Positions 17,837 through 26,837 of a DNA stretch of 64,000 nucleotides are shown one piece after another. Under the pieces are notes generated by a model, which had not been told where the DNA came from, ran no database searches, and saw nothing but the letters and a program-made list of their open reading frames with translations. Positions within the stretch are counted from its first letter, which is position 1, and each line of letters starts with the position of its first letter. Position numbers and translations under genes: made by a program. Source of the stretch: Congregibacter brevis (GTDB lineage Bacteria; Pseudomonadota; Gammaproteobacteria; Pseudomonadales; Halieaceae); the NCBI RefSeq assembly GCF_045689245.1, contig NZ_CP136865.1:868001-932000 (forward strand), given 5' to 3'.

Positions 17837-19219
17837 ATGAACACCATGTCTCGTGGATCGGTCACCGATGCACGCCTCCAGCCCGTCATGCGATCACCGC
17901 TGTCTTATGGTGCTCTGACTGGAATCTACGTCGTTGCGATCCTCGTCCCGTGGGCGCTCTCTTACATAGAAGGTCTTGCGGTCCGCGGCTGGTATGAAGA
18001 GTTGGTTCAATTACTGAGCATTATCGGTTTGAGTATGATGCTCCTTCAATTCTTCCTTACTGCCCGAGTAGATGCTGTGGCACGTCAAGCTGGTGTAGAC
18101 AACACCATGCGCCTGCACACTAAAATGGGGGAATTGGTGGGTTACCTAGTTTTACTCCATCCGCTTCTTATTGTTGCGCCTCGCTTTTTTGTTGCTCCTT
18201 CGTTTGCTCTTGGGGATCTGTGGGACTTGTTTACGAGCCCTGAAACCTCCACCGGTATGTACGCCTGGTGTCTTATGCTTGTTTGGGTTCTCATGGCAGT
18301 ATTCAAAGAACGAACAGGTCTTTCTTATGAAGCCTGGCGGTACACCCATTCCGCAGGTTTTGTTGCGATTATTATTTTGGCGACGCATCACGCCATGACT
18401 ATTGGTAGACATGGCCGCTATAGCGCTTGGTTCGACATCATGTGGTTCTTGCTGTGTGTAGTCGCCGTTGCACTTGTGGTTTACGTGTATTTTTTCCGTC
18501 CACGCGCGGTCGCCAAGCAGCCATTTCGAGTCGTAGACTGCTTTAAGGGTAGTGACAGTGATTGGCATCTCACTATCGAAAAAGACGGCGACTTTCCCTT
18601 TGATTTTGATGCAGGTCAGTTCACTTGGATCAGCACCTCTGACAGTGTTTTTGCACGCAATGAGCACCCGTTTTCCATTGCCACCACCAGACGCTCACTG
18701 CCAAAGGTTAGCTATGTTATTCGCGAGCTAGGCGACTATACGCGCCAGTTAGCCAAGCTCGGAGCGGGGCATCGTGTCTGGGTAGATGGTCCTCATGGTG
18801 TGTTTACGCAAAACGCGCGAAATGCGAGTGGTGTTGTTCTGATTGCGGGTGGCGCAGGCATTGGACCCATTATGGGCTTGCTCCGGGAGTTGGGAGACCA
18901 CGAAGATAAGCGTCCGGTCACGCTGATCTACGGGAATCGCACCATAGAGCAGATGTCATTTATGGACGAGATTGCGTCGTTGGAATGCGTGCTGAATCTT
19001 GACACCCAACTGGTCTTGGAGCAGCCGCCGGAAAATTTCACAGGACTCCCAGGTTTCATTAATCAAGAAGTGCTGTCCGGCGTGGTCAGCCAACCCGAAT
19101 CTATCAATTGGGATTTCTATATCTGCGGCCCTCCGGTCATGGTTAAAGCAGTTGAAGAGTCTCTGTTGTCTCTTTCGGTCGCCCCGGAGCGGATCCTGTA
19201 TGAGCAGTTGGGTTTTTAA
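17837..19219 (+). CDS. Ferric-reductase-like membrane flavoprotein (FNR domain)
   Basis: 460 aa. The first ~230 residues have about six membrane helices with histidines placed as in ferric reductase/NADPH-oxidase-like haem domains (RLHTKMGELVG, LLHPLLI, YTHSAGF, ATHHAMT). From ~235 onward is a ferredoxin-NADP-reductase module: FAD-binding (NEHPFSIATT), then NAD(P)-binding (VLIAGGAGIGPIMGLLREL) and the C-terminal CGPPVM and YEQLGF end. The protein probably moves electrons between cytoplasmic NAD(P)H and membrane or periplasmic carriers through haem b. The next gene, a Tat-exported flavoprotein, starts 75 bp downstream on the same strand, suggesting that the two work together. The exact acceptor is unknown. 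Confidence 0.83.
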   Translation: MNTMSRGSVTDARLQPVMRSPLSYGALTGIYVVAILVPWALSYIEGLAVRGWYEELVQLLSIIGLSMMLLQFFLTARVDAVARQAGVDNTMRLHTKMGELVGYLVLLHPLLIVAPRFFVAPSFALGDLWDLFTSPETSTGMYAWCLMLVWVLMAVFKERTGLSYEAWRYTHSAGFVAIIILATHHAMTIGRHGRYSAWFDIMWFLLCVVAVALVVYVYFFRPRAVAKQPFRVVDCFKGSDSDWHLTIEKDGDFPFDFDAGQFTWISTSDSVFARNEHPFSIATTRRSLPKVSYVIRELGDYTRQLAKLGAGHRVWVDGPHGVFTQNARNASGVVLIAGGAGIGPIMGLLRELGDHEDKRPVTLIYGNRTIEQMSFMDEIASLECVLNLDTQLVLEQPPENFTGLPGFINQEVLSGVVSQPESINWDFYICGPPVMVKAVEESLLSLSVAPERILYEQLGF

Positions 19220-19294
19220 CGAGCACAAGTCGGCTCAATAGTACGGGCGTCCCATGCGATCTCGGTACAGGACCGGGTAGAGGTAAGAAAAGTT

Positions 19295-21169
19295 ATGGCA
19301 GAAAACAACGACGATGAAAAAATTGAAGAGGGTGTTTCTCGTAGAGACGTCATAAAAGCGGGAATGTTCACCGCAGCAGCGCTTTCGGCACCTCTTGTTC
19401 TGAATCCCGGGCAATCGTCCATGGCCGCTGCGGCTAAGACAAATCATAAAAGCGACCTACTTATTATTGGAAGTGGGTTTGCCGGGACTTTTGCAGCTCT
19501 GGAAGCTAGGAAAAACGGTTTGTCCGTAATTATGGTGGATAAAGGCGTAGTAGGTTGGTCAGGCATGTCCCCTTGGGCGTCCGATAGCAGGCCTTTCGAT
19601 GCGGAGATTTACGATCGAGAAGAGTGGCAAGACAATTTGGCCATGAACACAGAGTACGTTAACGATCGAAAGTGGCTCGACATTTTTATGGATGAGTCGC
19701 TCGACATCTTCTATGACCTGCAAGCTATGGGCGCACACGAAACTAAACCGTTTGAGCGTGGAACAAAGGCATTCCGGCGCGAGTTGGAAGCCGCTGATGT
19801 TGAGTTTGTCGAGCGCACAATGATCACTTCGCTCCTAAAGGATGATAGTGGTCGCGTATCGGGCGCTGTTGGCTTTACCTATGACGACTCTCGAGAGGAA
19901 TCTAAGGCGATTGTACTAAACGCAGGTGCCGTTATCTTGTGTACTGGAGCCGGCTCCTATAAGAGTCCAGGGTTTCCAATTTGGGGGCAAACCTTCGACG
20001 GAGATGCTATGGCCTATGAAGCAGGTGCGAAAATAGTTGGGAAGGAGTTTCACGATACTCACCCTACCTTTGCCTTTGCCCCCGCTGCTGCTTACGAGGG
20101 GTGGAAGTGGGCGCAGGAGGTAAAGGGCGCTTACGTGATGGTAGGTCCCCCTAACAAATTAGATGGTGGCCTGACGCTGGGTAATGCGCTGAGCGTTTAC
20201 AACCACGGCGTAGACCGAAGACTTGGCATGGGGCCGGGAGGCGAAGCTCCTCCCGCTCCCGGTGAGCCACCTCCCGGCGCTGAAGAGCGAGAACGAAATA
20301 AAAAGTATCTTGGTAAGGGTTACCTAAAGACGCCTGGACTTCATCTTGATATGGGGGGGCCTCCTGAGGCTCCTTCAGAAGAGGGTGAAGCTGAAAAGAT
20401 GGGGCATCGCGTCGGCGGAGCTACGGCTGGCATGGGAGTGCATAAAAGCGAGGGTGTATTGTCGTCTGATTACACGTGCGCTGCAGATGGTGTTGAGGGG
20501 CTTTATGCGGCGGGAGACGCCCTCGGCTCTATGTTATGCGGTTCCCTCTACCCTGGACGAGGATTTTCATCTTATGGATCTGCTATTCAGGGTCGTCGCG
20601 CCGCCAAATACGCCGCTCAGTTTTTGAAGGCTAACCCACCGCCCGAAGTGAATGAGAACAAGGTCGCGAAAGTAGTAGAGGCTATGTGGGCGCCAAGAGA
20701 AAACGAAAGGGGCTACAGCCCAGAATGGCTTACCGCAACGCTACAGAACACGATGACGCCATTTCATGTTCTTTATGTGAAGGAGCGACGCAGATTGGAC
20801 GGAGCCCTAGCCTCCATCGAATTCCTGAGGCAACACTGTGTGCCCCGAATGATTGCTCGGGATGGGCATGAGTTGCGCATGGCGCACGAAGTAAAGAGCA
20901 TGCTTCTCAATGCAGAGATGAAGCTGCGTGCGGGTTTGTATCGTGAAGAAAGTCGCGGCACGCATTTCCGTGAGGACTTTCCCGCTCGCAATGATGATGA
21001 ATGGTTTTGTTGGGTGACCGCGCAATCGCAAGATGGACAAATGGCGATGGGTAAAAAGATGCTTCCAGAAGAGTGGAAGCCCGATGCCGCCAGGTCCTAC
21101 CGAGAAAACTACCCTAGGATATTTCCGGGTGAAGACGAGTATATGAACAACCGTAGTTTCACTGCATAG
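19295..21169 (+). CDS. Tat-exported FAD-dependent oxidoreductase (fumarate reductase/AprA-like)
   Basis: 624 aa. SRRDVIKAGMFTAAALSAP at residues 15-33 is a twin-arginine signal. The FAD-binding dinucleotide fold begins at LLIIGSGFAGTFAALEA (about 53-69), and GVEGLYAAGDALGSM near 407-421 is the second FAD motif. The C-terminal helical domain of the fumarate reductase/succinate dehydrogenase/APS-reductase flavoprotein superfamily is recognisable (AEMKLRAGLYREESRGTHFR). Residues ~308-365 hold an unusual Gly/Pro/Glu-rich, low-complexity insertion. GAGGTAAG precedes the ATG. The ferredoxin gene begins 17 bp after the stop, which matches a flavoprotein-plus-ferredoxin pair as in AprAB. Substrate unknown; a two-electron reduction or oxidation on the outside of the inner membrane is inferred. 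Confidence 0.8.
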   Translation: MAENNDDEKIEEGVSRRDVIKAGMFTAAALSAPLVLNPGQSSMAAAAKTNHKSDLLIIGSGFAGTFAALEARKNGLSVIMVDKGVVGWSGMSPWASDSRPFDAEIYDREEWQDNLAMNTEYVNDRKWLDIFMDESLDIFYDLQAMGAHETKPFERGTKAFRRELEAADVEFVERTMITSLLKDDSGRVSGAVGFTYDDSREESKAIVLNAGAVILCTGAGSYKSPGFPIWGQTFDGDAMAYEAGAKIVGKEFHDTHPTFAFAPAAAYEGWKWAQEVKGAYVMVGPPNKLDGGLTLGNALSVYNHGVDRRLGMGPGGEAPPAPGEPPPGAEERERNKKYLGKGYLKTPGLHLDMGGPPEAPSEEGEAEKMGHRVGGATAGMGVHKSEGVLSSDYTCAADGVEGLYAAGDALGSMLCGSLYPGRGFSSYGSAIQGRRAAKYAAQFLKANPPPEVNENKVAKVVEAMWAPRENERGYSPEWLTATLQNTMTPFHVLYVKERRRLDGALASIEFLRQHCVPRMIARDGHELRMAHEVKSMLLNAEMKLRAGLYREESRGTHFREDFPARNDDEWFCWVTAQSQDGQMAMGKKMLPEEWKPDAARSYRENYPRIFPGEDEYMNNRSFTA

Positions 21170-21186
21170 AGAGGATAGTCCACCGC

Positions 21187-21402
21187 ATGCCCATTGAAAA
21201 AATTCACGGCTGTATCGGTTGCGAAAACTGCGTAAAAGCTTGCCCTACCGATGTTATACGAATGGACCCGGTGTCTGAGCAGGCCTACATTGCATATCAG
21301 CAAGACTGCCAGATTTGCCACCTTTGCCGGCTGAGCTGCCCCGTCGATGCGATAACTCTAACGCCCGATAAGGCGATGCTTCCAACAACGTCCTGGGGGT
21401 AG
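21187..21402 (+). CDS. 2x[4Fe-4S] ferredoxin, AprB-like
   Basis: 71 aa with two complete cluster-binding motifs: CIGCENCVKACP near residues 9-20 and CQICHLCRLSCP near 38-49, each C-x2-C-x2-C-x3-C followed by Pro as expected. It has no signal peptide, yet its neighbour carries a Tat signal, so it may be exported with the folded flavoprotein (the hitch-hiker mechanism known for Tat substrates). Its position right after the flavoprotein, with a GAGAGG ribosome site, makes it the likely electron-transfer subunit. The arrangement resembles dissimilatory APS reductase beta but lacks the long C-terminal tail of AprB. Confidence 0.9.
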   Translation: MPIEKIHGCIGCENCVKACPTDVIRMDPVSEQAYIAYQQDCQICHLCRLSCPVDAITLTPDKAMLPTTSWG

Positions 21403-21405
21403 CCG

Positions 21406-21627
21406 ATGTTTGATTGCCGACAGCTATCCACGTGTCCTCCGAGACGGGCCGAGGATTTCAAAGTATTCTTTGTGGCGTTGGCTGCAATCGTGATTGTTCT
21501 TGCAGGTTGTGAAATTTCGCCAGATCAGGTTAAGTTCGTGGGCGATGATCGAGCAACACCTTTAAGCGCTCCATCACAAGAGAGTCACGATGAAGCACCC
21601 GATCAAGGACAAGCTGAGCGCCATTGA
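21406..21627 (+). CDS. Small putative lipoprotein
   Basis: 73 aa, not recognised. Residues ~20-34 form a hydrophobic core followed by LAGC, a good lipobox, so the mature protein would be a ~40-residue acidic lipoprotein (rich in D, E and Q). The start lies 3 bp after the ferredoxin stop and is preceded by GGGGG at good spacing, which supports translation as the last gene of the redox operon. The 3' end overlaps the first 38 bp of the IclR gene in another frame. The long N-region before the hydrophobic core is unusual. It might be a spurious reading frame. Confidence 0.45.
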   Translation: MFDCRQLSTCPPRRAEDFKVFFVALAAIVIVLAGCEISPDQVKFVGDDRATPLSAPSQESHDEAPDQGQAERH

Positions 21628-22378
21628 AAAAACCTTGGAGATTCTCGTCTCCTTTGCAGATGTTGATCACGAAGTTGGCACTGTAGAAGTAAGTGAGCAT
21701 ACGGGTATTCATAAGGCTACGGTCTCGCGCATATTAGGTACTTTGCTTGAATACGGGATGGTCTCTCAGAACGACGAGACTAAGAAGTACACTCTTGGGC
21801 CTCTCGCTTACCGTCTTGGTCGAACGCAAACTGGGCAATCCATTAGTGCATTCACCTCTGTGTCTCAGAAGTACATAGACGAACTGCGCGATGCCGTGGG
21901 TGAAACTGTGAGTCTTGAGGTGTGGGCGGAACGCAAAACCATTGCCTGTTATCTTGCAGAGAGTAAGAGCCCATTACGTGTGGCTATGGCATCCGCTGAT
22001 GTTTTACCTTTGCATGCTCCCGCGGGTGCAAAAGCCATTCTTGCTTTTGTCGGCCAGGACCATCTCGATAGATTGCTTTCGGAGGACTTGCCGCGTTTCA
22101 CCGAACATACGATTACTTCTAAAACGGAGCTCCTTGAACGTCTTGTAATCTTCAACAAGCAAGGTTATTCCATCGATAATCAAGAGCTTTATCCCGGGAT
22201 CTTCGCCATCGGTGTCCCTATCTTTGATCGTATTAGCAAACCTGTTGCAGCGGTATCTGTGGTTATGCCGGCGAGTCGGGTAACCGAGAAGCGCGAAGCT
22301 GAAATCGTACAGCATCTTAAGCGCACGTCTCGTGCAGTATCTGCGGCGATGAGTGACGGGCCCAACAGTTTCTTTTGA
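21590..22378 (+). CDS. IclR-family transcriptional regulator (first of two)
   Basis: 262 aa. An N-terminal winged helix-turn-helix (about residues 10-75, with TGIHKATVSRILGTLLEYG as the recognition region) is followed by the IclR effector-binding domain (CYLAESKSPLRVA, LPLHAPAGAKAILAF, YSIDNQELYPGIFAIGVPIF). Such proteins bind as dimers or tetramers to short palindromes and respond to small aromatic or aliphatic acids. The gene closes the redox block and lies just before a TonB receptor gene whose promoter carries the shared dyad at 22532-22548. Whether this protein or the second IclR regulator at 27463-28230 binds that dyad is open. Confidence 0.9.
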   Translation: MKHPIKDKLSAIEKTLEILVSFADVDHEVGTVEVSEHTGIHKATVSRILGTLLEYGMVSQNDETKKYTLGPLAYRLGRTQTGQSISAFTSVSQKYIDELRDAVGETVSLEVWAERKTIACYLAESKSPLRVAMASADVLPLHAPAGAKAILAFVGQDHLDRLLSEDLPRFTEHTITSKTELLERLVIFNKQGYSIDNQELYPGIFAIGVPIFDRISKPVAAVSVVMPASRVTEKREAEIVQHLKRTSRAVSAAMSDGPNSFF

Positions 22379-22531
22379 GGCCTAAGCCGCCTTTTTCGCT
22401 CGCATTACACTTGCCCTCTACGCCGCAGATCTCTGTGTCTGGCTGTTGCTTCCGTGATCCTGAAAGTTCGTGCCTCAGGCGCACTGCTGTATTGGGGAAG
22501 GTTTTTGGAGTGTATCGCTAGTATCAAATTT

Positions 22532-22548
22532 GTCTCACATGGCGATAC
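22532..22548. promoter_or_regulatory. Proposed IclR operator, site 1
   Basis: GTCTCAC-ATG-GCGATAC, 12 of 14 arm positions matching the ideal GTATCAC-N3-GTGATAC that I derive from six sites in the window. It ends 7 bp before the likely -35 box of the TonB receptor promoter. An 8-bp inverted repeat TGTATCGC (22511-22518) faces its right half. Confidence 0.5.
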
Positions 22549-22555
22549 AGATTAA

Positions 22556-22584
22556 TTGCTATACAGTTCATCCGTCGCTATTCT
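22556..22584 (+). promoter_or_regulatory. Candidate promoter of TonB receptor gene
   Basis: -35 TTGCTA (22556-22561), 17-bp spacer, -10 TATTCT (22579-22584). An alternative is the extended -10 TGCTATACA at 22557-22565, in which case site 1 would cover the -35 region and act by repression. Confidence 0.4.
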
Positions 22585-22667
22585 CATAATGCGTTCATAC
22601 ACAATTATGACGTTCTCCTGACTTGCATAAGCTAACCATAAACATAATCAGGTGTAAGGGAATCACT

Positions 22668-25001
22668 ATGAAACCAAGATTTAACCGTCTGTTCACCGCG
22701 ACTGCGGCTGGTACTCTCGCTGCTTTGGGGGCACTCCCGACGGCTTCTTTTGCCCAAACTGTTTTAGAGGAAGTTGTAGTGACGGCAACCAAGCGAGCGG
22801 AAGGCCTACAGGACATTCCTCTCTCGGTTACCGCATTTTCGCAAAACGACATGGATTTGCGCGGCTTCAGCAATATACAGGGTATCCAGGAAGCAACACC
22901 AAACCTGAATTTCTCCGTTCAATCAGCTGGACAGAATGTGGCTCGAGTGACGCTGAGAGGTATAGGCACCGAGACTCTTGTCGGTGGTGGTGATCCCGGT
23001 GTTGCCGTACACATTGACGGCGTTTACGTTGGGCGAAACTCCGTCGCCGCTGGTGACATATTTGATATCTCAAGAGTGGAAGTTTTGCGTGGCCCGCAGG
23101 GCACCTTGTATGGACGAAATGCTACGGGCGGCTCGATCAATATAATCACGGAACGACCTAACGATGAGTTTGAGGCTAACGTTGACCTGGCTTTGGGCAA
23201 CTACAACTCGCAACGCCTGAGGGCCGTAGCAAATGGTCCTTTGACGGATAGCGTTAGTGCACGGGTAGCATTGTTTTCGGATAAGCGTGATGGGTTCTAC
23301 AACAACTCCTTCAATGGCCGAGACGGCGATGATAAAGATAGCCTTGGCGTTCGGCTCCAGTTTCTCTGGGAGTCAGAGTCGGGGAACGAGGTCTTGCTTC
23401 GTGGCTATCACTCGGAGTTTGATTCTATAGGTCCAGGCTCTACTTACCTCGGTGATGATCTACCCTCAACCGCAACAGGCTATCCTGCGGGGCATATAAC
23501 CGGCGTTTCCAGCGGCCCATTACCGCCCCCGGGAGCTCCTATTATTGCTGATTTGTATGGCCTGGCTACGACGTCTGAAGGCGACGCTGTGTTGCCTCGA
23601 CCTACGGGTCTGCGCGACGTTCGCCGTGACGCTGCAGAGTTTCTCGAGCAAACTATTGAAGGTGTGGACTTGGAGGCAAGCTTTACACTGAACGATGCAA
23701 TGCTTTTCCGTTCTATCAGCTCGTATCAGACCAACGACAACGAAATTTTGGTGGACGCGGACAACTCCGAGTTGCCTATACAAACGCGCTATCGCTTGAA
23801 CGAGGCCGAACAGTACAGCCAAGAGTTCAACCTTATCTCCCAAGGTGAGTCAAAGCTTCAGTGGATTTTGGGTGCATTTTACTACCACGAAGAATTGACG
23901 GAGACATTCAACACCACGACACCTGCGGGATTGCTACCACTGAGCACGCCGCTTCCACCGGGTGCCGTACCCGGGGGTGGTGGCGTTGCTCAGGACAGAG
24001 TCGCTCTCCATGATGTGGACTCTTATGCGTTGTTCGCGCAAGTCTCCTACGAACTTACTGAAAAAGCTTCTGTAACTGTCGGGCTCAGGCAGACTTGGGA
24101 CGAGAAAACGCAGGATCGCCCCTTTGGTGGGCAGCTTGATTTGACAAATGGTTACCGGTTTATGGGTCGTGGTTCCACGGATCCTCTACCGCCGTCTACT
24201 GCCGAGACTGATTTTTCTGAGCTTACCTATCGTGTGAGCGCGGACTACGCGCTGACGGATGACAATATGTTATTTGCCAGTATTTCGCGGGGCTATAAGT
24301 CAGGAGGCTTTGACTTTAACGGTGGTGCGTTAGAGGGCGACGAGCAAGTCCCCTATGATCCGGAATTTGTAGACGCCTATGAGATCGGATCGAAAAACAA
24401 GTTCTACGACGACAGAATCGTGCTCAACCTGACAGCGTTTTACTATGACTATCAGGATCTGCAAGTGTTTCGCCTCACCGGCGACGGGCCGCTTACGGAC
24501 AATGCAGCGCAATCTACGATTTGGGGTCTAGAGGCCGAAACTGAGTTATTGATAACTGATGCTTTTCGTATCGATGCATCGGTTGGCCACTTGGACGCCA
24601 CCTACGACGAGTACTTTGTCGAGGTGCCGCCTCCGACACAAGACTTCTCTGGGAAGACGCTGAATTACTCACCTGAGTGGACGGCTCACTTAGGCGCTGA
24701 GTACACCGCTGTGCTGGGGCAAAACGAACTGATTTTTCGAGTGGATTATTCCTATCGATCGGAGACGTTTTTTGATCGTGCAAATAGCGACTTTGATACT
24801 CAGGATGCTTATGGCCTGCTGAATGCGCGTATCCGCTACAGCGCGGAAAAATGGTTTGCAGATGTTTTCGCTCAAAATATGACGGACGAAGAATACGTTA
24901 CCGGTCAGTTGATAAATCCTCCCTTCTCCTGTGGCTGCCGCACTGTGAACCTCGGACCGCCCATGACCTATGGCGTTACCGTAGGGTATCGTTGGGAGTG
25001 A
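22668..25001 (+). CDS. TonB-dependent outer-membrane receptor
   Basis: 777 aa. Signal peptide to about residue 29 (ASFAQT), then a TonB box-like stretch LEEVVVTATKRAE and the plug domain (IPLSVTAFS, RVTLRGIG, GVAVHIDGVYVGR, VEVLRGPQGTLYGRNATGGSIN). The rest is a 22-strand beta-barrel ending in an aromatic residue-rich strand (YGVTVGYRWE). I chose ATG 22668 (MKPRFNRL) because AAGGGA lies 6-7 bp before it. The receptor should import a large or scarce substrate across the outer membrane. Its place next to a sulfatase, and the operator it shares with the BKACE and symporter genes, suggest that it brings in the substrate of that pathway rather than iron; this is inference. Confidence 0.92.
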   Translation: MKPRFNRLFTATAAGTLAALGALPTASFAQTVLEEVVVTATKRAEGLQDIPLSVTAFSQNDMDLRGFSNIQGIQEATPNLNFSVQSAGQNVARVTLRGIGTETLVGGGDPGVAVHIDGVYVGRNSVAAGDIFDISRVEVLRGPQGTLYGRNATGGSINIITERPNDEFEANVDLALGNYNSQRLRAVANGPLTDSVSARVALFSDKRDGFYNNSFNGRDGDDKDSLGVRLQFLWESESGNEVLLRGYHSEFDSIGPGSTYLGDDLPSTATGYPAGHITGVSSGPLPPPGAPIIADLYGLATTSEGDAVLPRPTGLRDVRRDAAEFLEQTIEGVDLEASFTLNDAMLFRSISSYQTNDNEILVDADNSELPIQTRYRLNEAEQYSQEFNLISQGESKLQWILGAFYYHEELTETFNTTTPAGLLPLSTPLPPGAVPGGGGVAQDRVALHDVDSYALFAQVSYELTEKASVTVGLRQTWDEKTQDRPFGGQLDLTNGYRFMGRGSTDPLPPSTAETDFSELTYRVSADYALTDDNMLFASISRGYKSGGFDFNGGALEGDEQVPYDPEFVDAYEIGSKNKFYDDRIVLNLTAFYYDYQDLQVFRLTGDGPLTDNAAQSTIWGLEAETELLITDAFRIDASVGHLDATYDEYFVEVPPPTQDFSGKTLNYSPEWTAHLGAEYTAVLGQNELIFRVDYSYRSETFFDRANSDFDTQDAYGLLNARIRYSAEKWFADVFAQNMTDEEYVTGQLINPPFSCGCRTVNLGPPMTYGVTVGYRWE

Positions 25002-25055
25002 AGCCAGACGCGCTGATTGGTTGGCTTGTCGCAACGCTTAGCTTCAATCGCATAA

Positions 25056-25087
25056 CCGACATCCCTCCTGTGGAGGGTGTCGGCTTT
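25056..25087 (+). terminator. Hairpin between TonB receptor and sulfatase genes
   Basis: A 12-bp stem with one bulged T (CCGACATCCCTCC / GGAGGGTGTCGG), loop TGT, followed by CTTTTC. The short T-run suggests partial termination or attenuation ahead of the sulfatase gene. The stem covers an in-frame ATG at 25077, an argument against that codon as the sulfatase start. Confidence 0.6.
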
Positions 25088-25100
25088 TCAGAGGAATGGA

Positions 25101-26798
25101 ATGATTAGGTTCAGCGCATCAACAGCCTTGCTGCTTCTTGGGTTTACCTTTTCCGCCTGCGCGGATACGACGCCGACGAGGCAAGATTCAGCCGCGCTCT
25201 CCCGACGCCCTAACGTATTGCTGGTAGTAGCAGACGACTTGGGATACTCAGATTTAGGGTCCTTCGGCGGTGAGATTAGTACGCCAAACTTAGACGAGTT
25301 GGCGGGCGAAGGCATTCGCTTGACTAATTTTCACGCGGGGCCGACCTGTTCTCCCACACGTTCCATGCTGATGTCAGGTACGTATAACCATCAGGCGGGT
25401 CTGGGTGCTATGGCAGAGTGGAGGGCGGAGAATCAGCGAGGTAAGCCAGGATATGAAGGCTATTTGAATGATCGGGTGCTAGCGCTACCCCAGCTAATGC
25501 AAGACAGCGGTTACTACACCTTTATGGCCGGAAAATGGCATCTGGGTATGCAGCCCTCTCAGGGACCACAGGCGAGGGGGTTTCTCGACTCTTTTGCAAT
25601 GTTGCCGGGGGCCGGTGGTCACTATGACCAGCTAGGAATCAACCCACGTCTCCCCGTTATCCCGTATTCGGAGAATGGCATTGAGGCTGAGCTGCCCGAC
25701 AATTTCTATTCAACATCTTTTTACACTGATCGTGCTATTGCCTACATAAACAAGTCCCTGGAGACTCCGGATCAGCCATTTTTTGGCTACGTTGCGTATA
25801 CAGCACCCCATTGGCCATTGCAGGTTGACGCTTCTTATAGTGATAAGTATCGCGGTAGATATGCCGGCGGCTACAGTGAGCTGAAAAGCGAGCGTATCGA
25901 TCGAATGAAGCGTCTGGGTATTGTCGCCCCTGATGTTGTTGCCTTTGAGGGCAGCGGGTGCAGTGCTGCGTGGGAAGATTTGTCGACTGACGAGCGACTA
26001 GAGCAGGCTCGCCTGATGGAATTGTATGCGGGAATGGTCGACGCGCTAGACGACAATATTGGTCGCCTCATCGATCATCTTAAAGCGGTGGATGCCTATG
26101 ACAACACGCTTATCGTTTTTATGTCGGACAATGGTGCAGATGCACGACCTCCCAGCGGGATGGGTATGGAGTCAGAATTCATTGCCTCGAAGTACGACAA
26201 CAGCATAGAGAATATGGGTACATCGACATCTTTTGTTTCCTATGGCTCAGCCTGGGCTGAAGTTGGGAGCGTCCCGTTTAGGCTGCATAAAGGAATGACC
26301 ACCGAAGGAGGGGTTCGTGTTCCCGCTATTGTGAGGCTGCCTGGAGGTTCATCGTCAGGAGCGATTAAACGCGGCTTTTCGTCAGTATTGGATCTACTGC
26401 CCACGTTTCTTGATGTGGCAAACGCCCCGGACCCTCGCGATCAGGCGGTACATGAGAGTCGCTTTGTGCCAGTGGGTGCTTCACTTATTGATTATCTCCA
26501 AGGGCATGTCGATAGCGTGCATAGTAATGAACCTTATGGTTTTAGCGTTCATAGGCGTCAAGGTTTGCAGTTCAATCAGTGGAAAATTGTGAGATTGCCC
26601 GCTCCTTATGGTGATGAAAGTTGGGAGCTATATGACCTGGAAGCCGATCCCGGCGAGACGAAGAACCTCGCCGCGACCATGCCTGCTAAAACTGCAGAGA
26701 TGGTGGCTAGGTGGAAGGAATTTGCGGCGACGACGGGCATTGTCGTGTCCGAGGTCTCGACGCGTGTACCCGCTGAATGTACCGGAGCAAGGTCTTAG
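25101..26798 (+). CDS. Lipoprotein arylsulfatase (type I, Cys-formylglycine)
   Basis: 565 aa. Residues 1-20 are a lipoprotein signal ending in FSAC (Cys20), so the enzyme is tethered in the envelope. The alkaline-phosphatase-superfamily fold follows: metal ligands VADDLGYSDLG (Asp45, Asp46), then the sulfatase signature CSPTR at 83-87 whose Cys is converted to formylglycine, and the downstream FMSDNGADA metal site. Cys-type sulfatases need a formylglycine-generating or anSME maturase, and none is in the window. It should hydrolyse a sulfate ester of an unknown alcohol. I chose ATG 25101 because of its GAGGAA ribosome site. It lies between the TonB receptor and a small membrane protein gene. 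Confidence 0.9.
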   Translation: MIRFSASTALLLLGFTFSACADTTPTRQDSAALSRRPNVLLVVADDLGYSDLGSFGGEISTPNLDELAGEGIRLTNFHAGPTCSPTRSMLMSGTYNHQAGLGAMAEWRAENQRGKPGYEGYLNDRVLALPQLMQDSGYYTFMAGKWHLGMQPSQGPQARGFLDSFAMLPGAGGHYDQLGINPRLPVIPYSENGIEAELPDNFYSTSFYTDRAIAYINKSLETPDQPFFGYVAYTAPHWPLQVDASYSDKYRGRYAGGYSELKSERIDRMKRLGIVAPDVVAFEGSGCSAAWEDLSTDERLEQARLMELYAGMVDALDDNIGRLIDHLKAVDAYDNTLIVFMSDNGADARPPSGMGMESEFIASKYDNSIENMGTSTSFVSYGSAWAEVGSVPFRLHKGMTTEGGVRVPAIVRLPGGSSSGAIKRGFSSVLDLLPTFLDVANAPDPRDQAVHESRFVPVGASLIDYLQGHVDSVHSNEPYGFSVHRRQGLQFNQWKIVRLPAPYGDESWELYDLEADPGETKNLAATMPAKTAEMVARWKEFAATTGIVVSEVSTRVPAECTGARS

Positions 26799-26837
26799 TA
26801 TGAAACGACAGTTAGGTGAGTCTGTCCTTTGTCGTCT

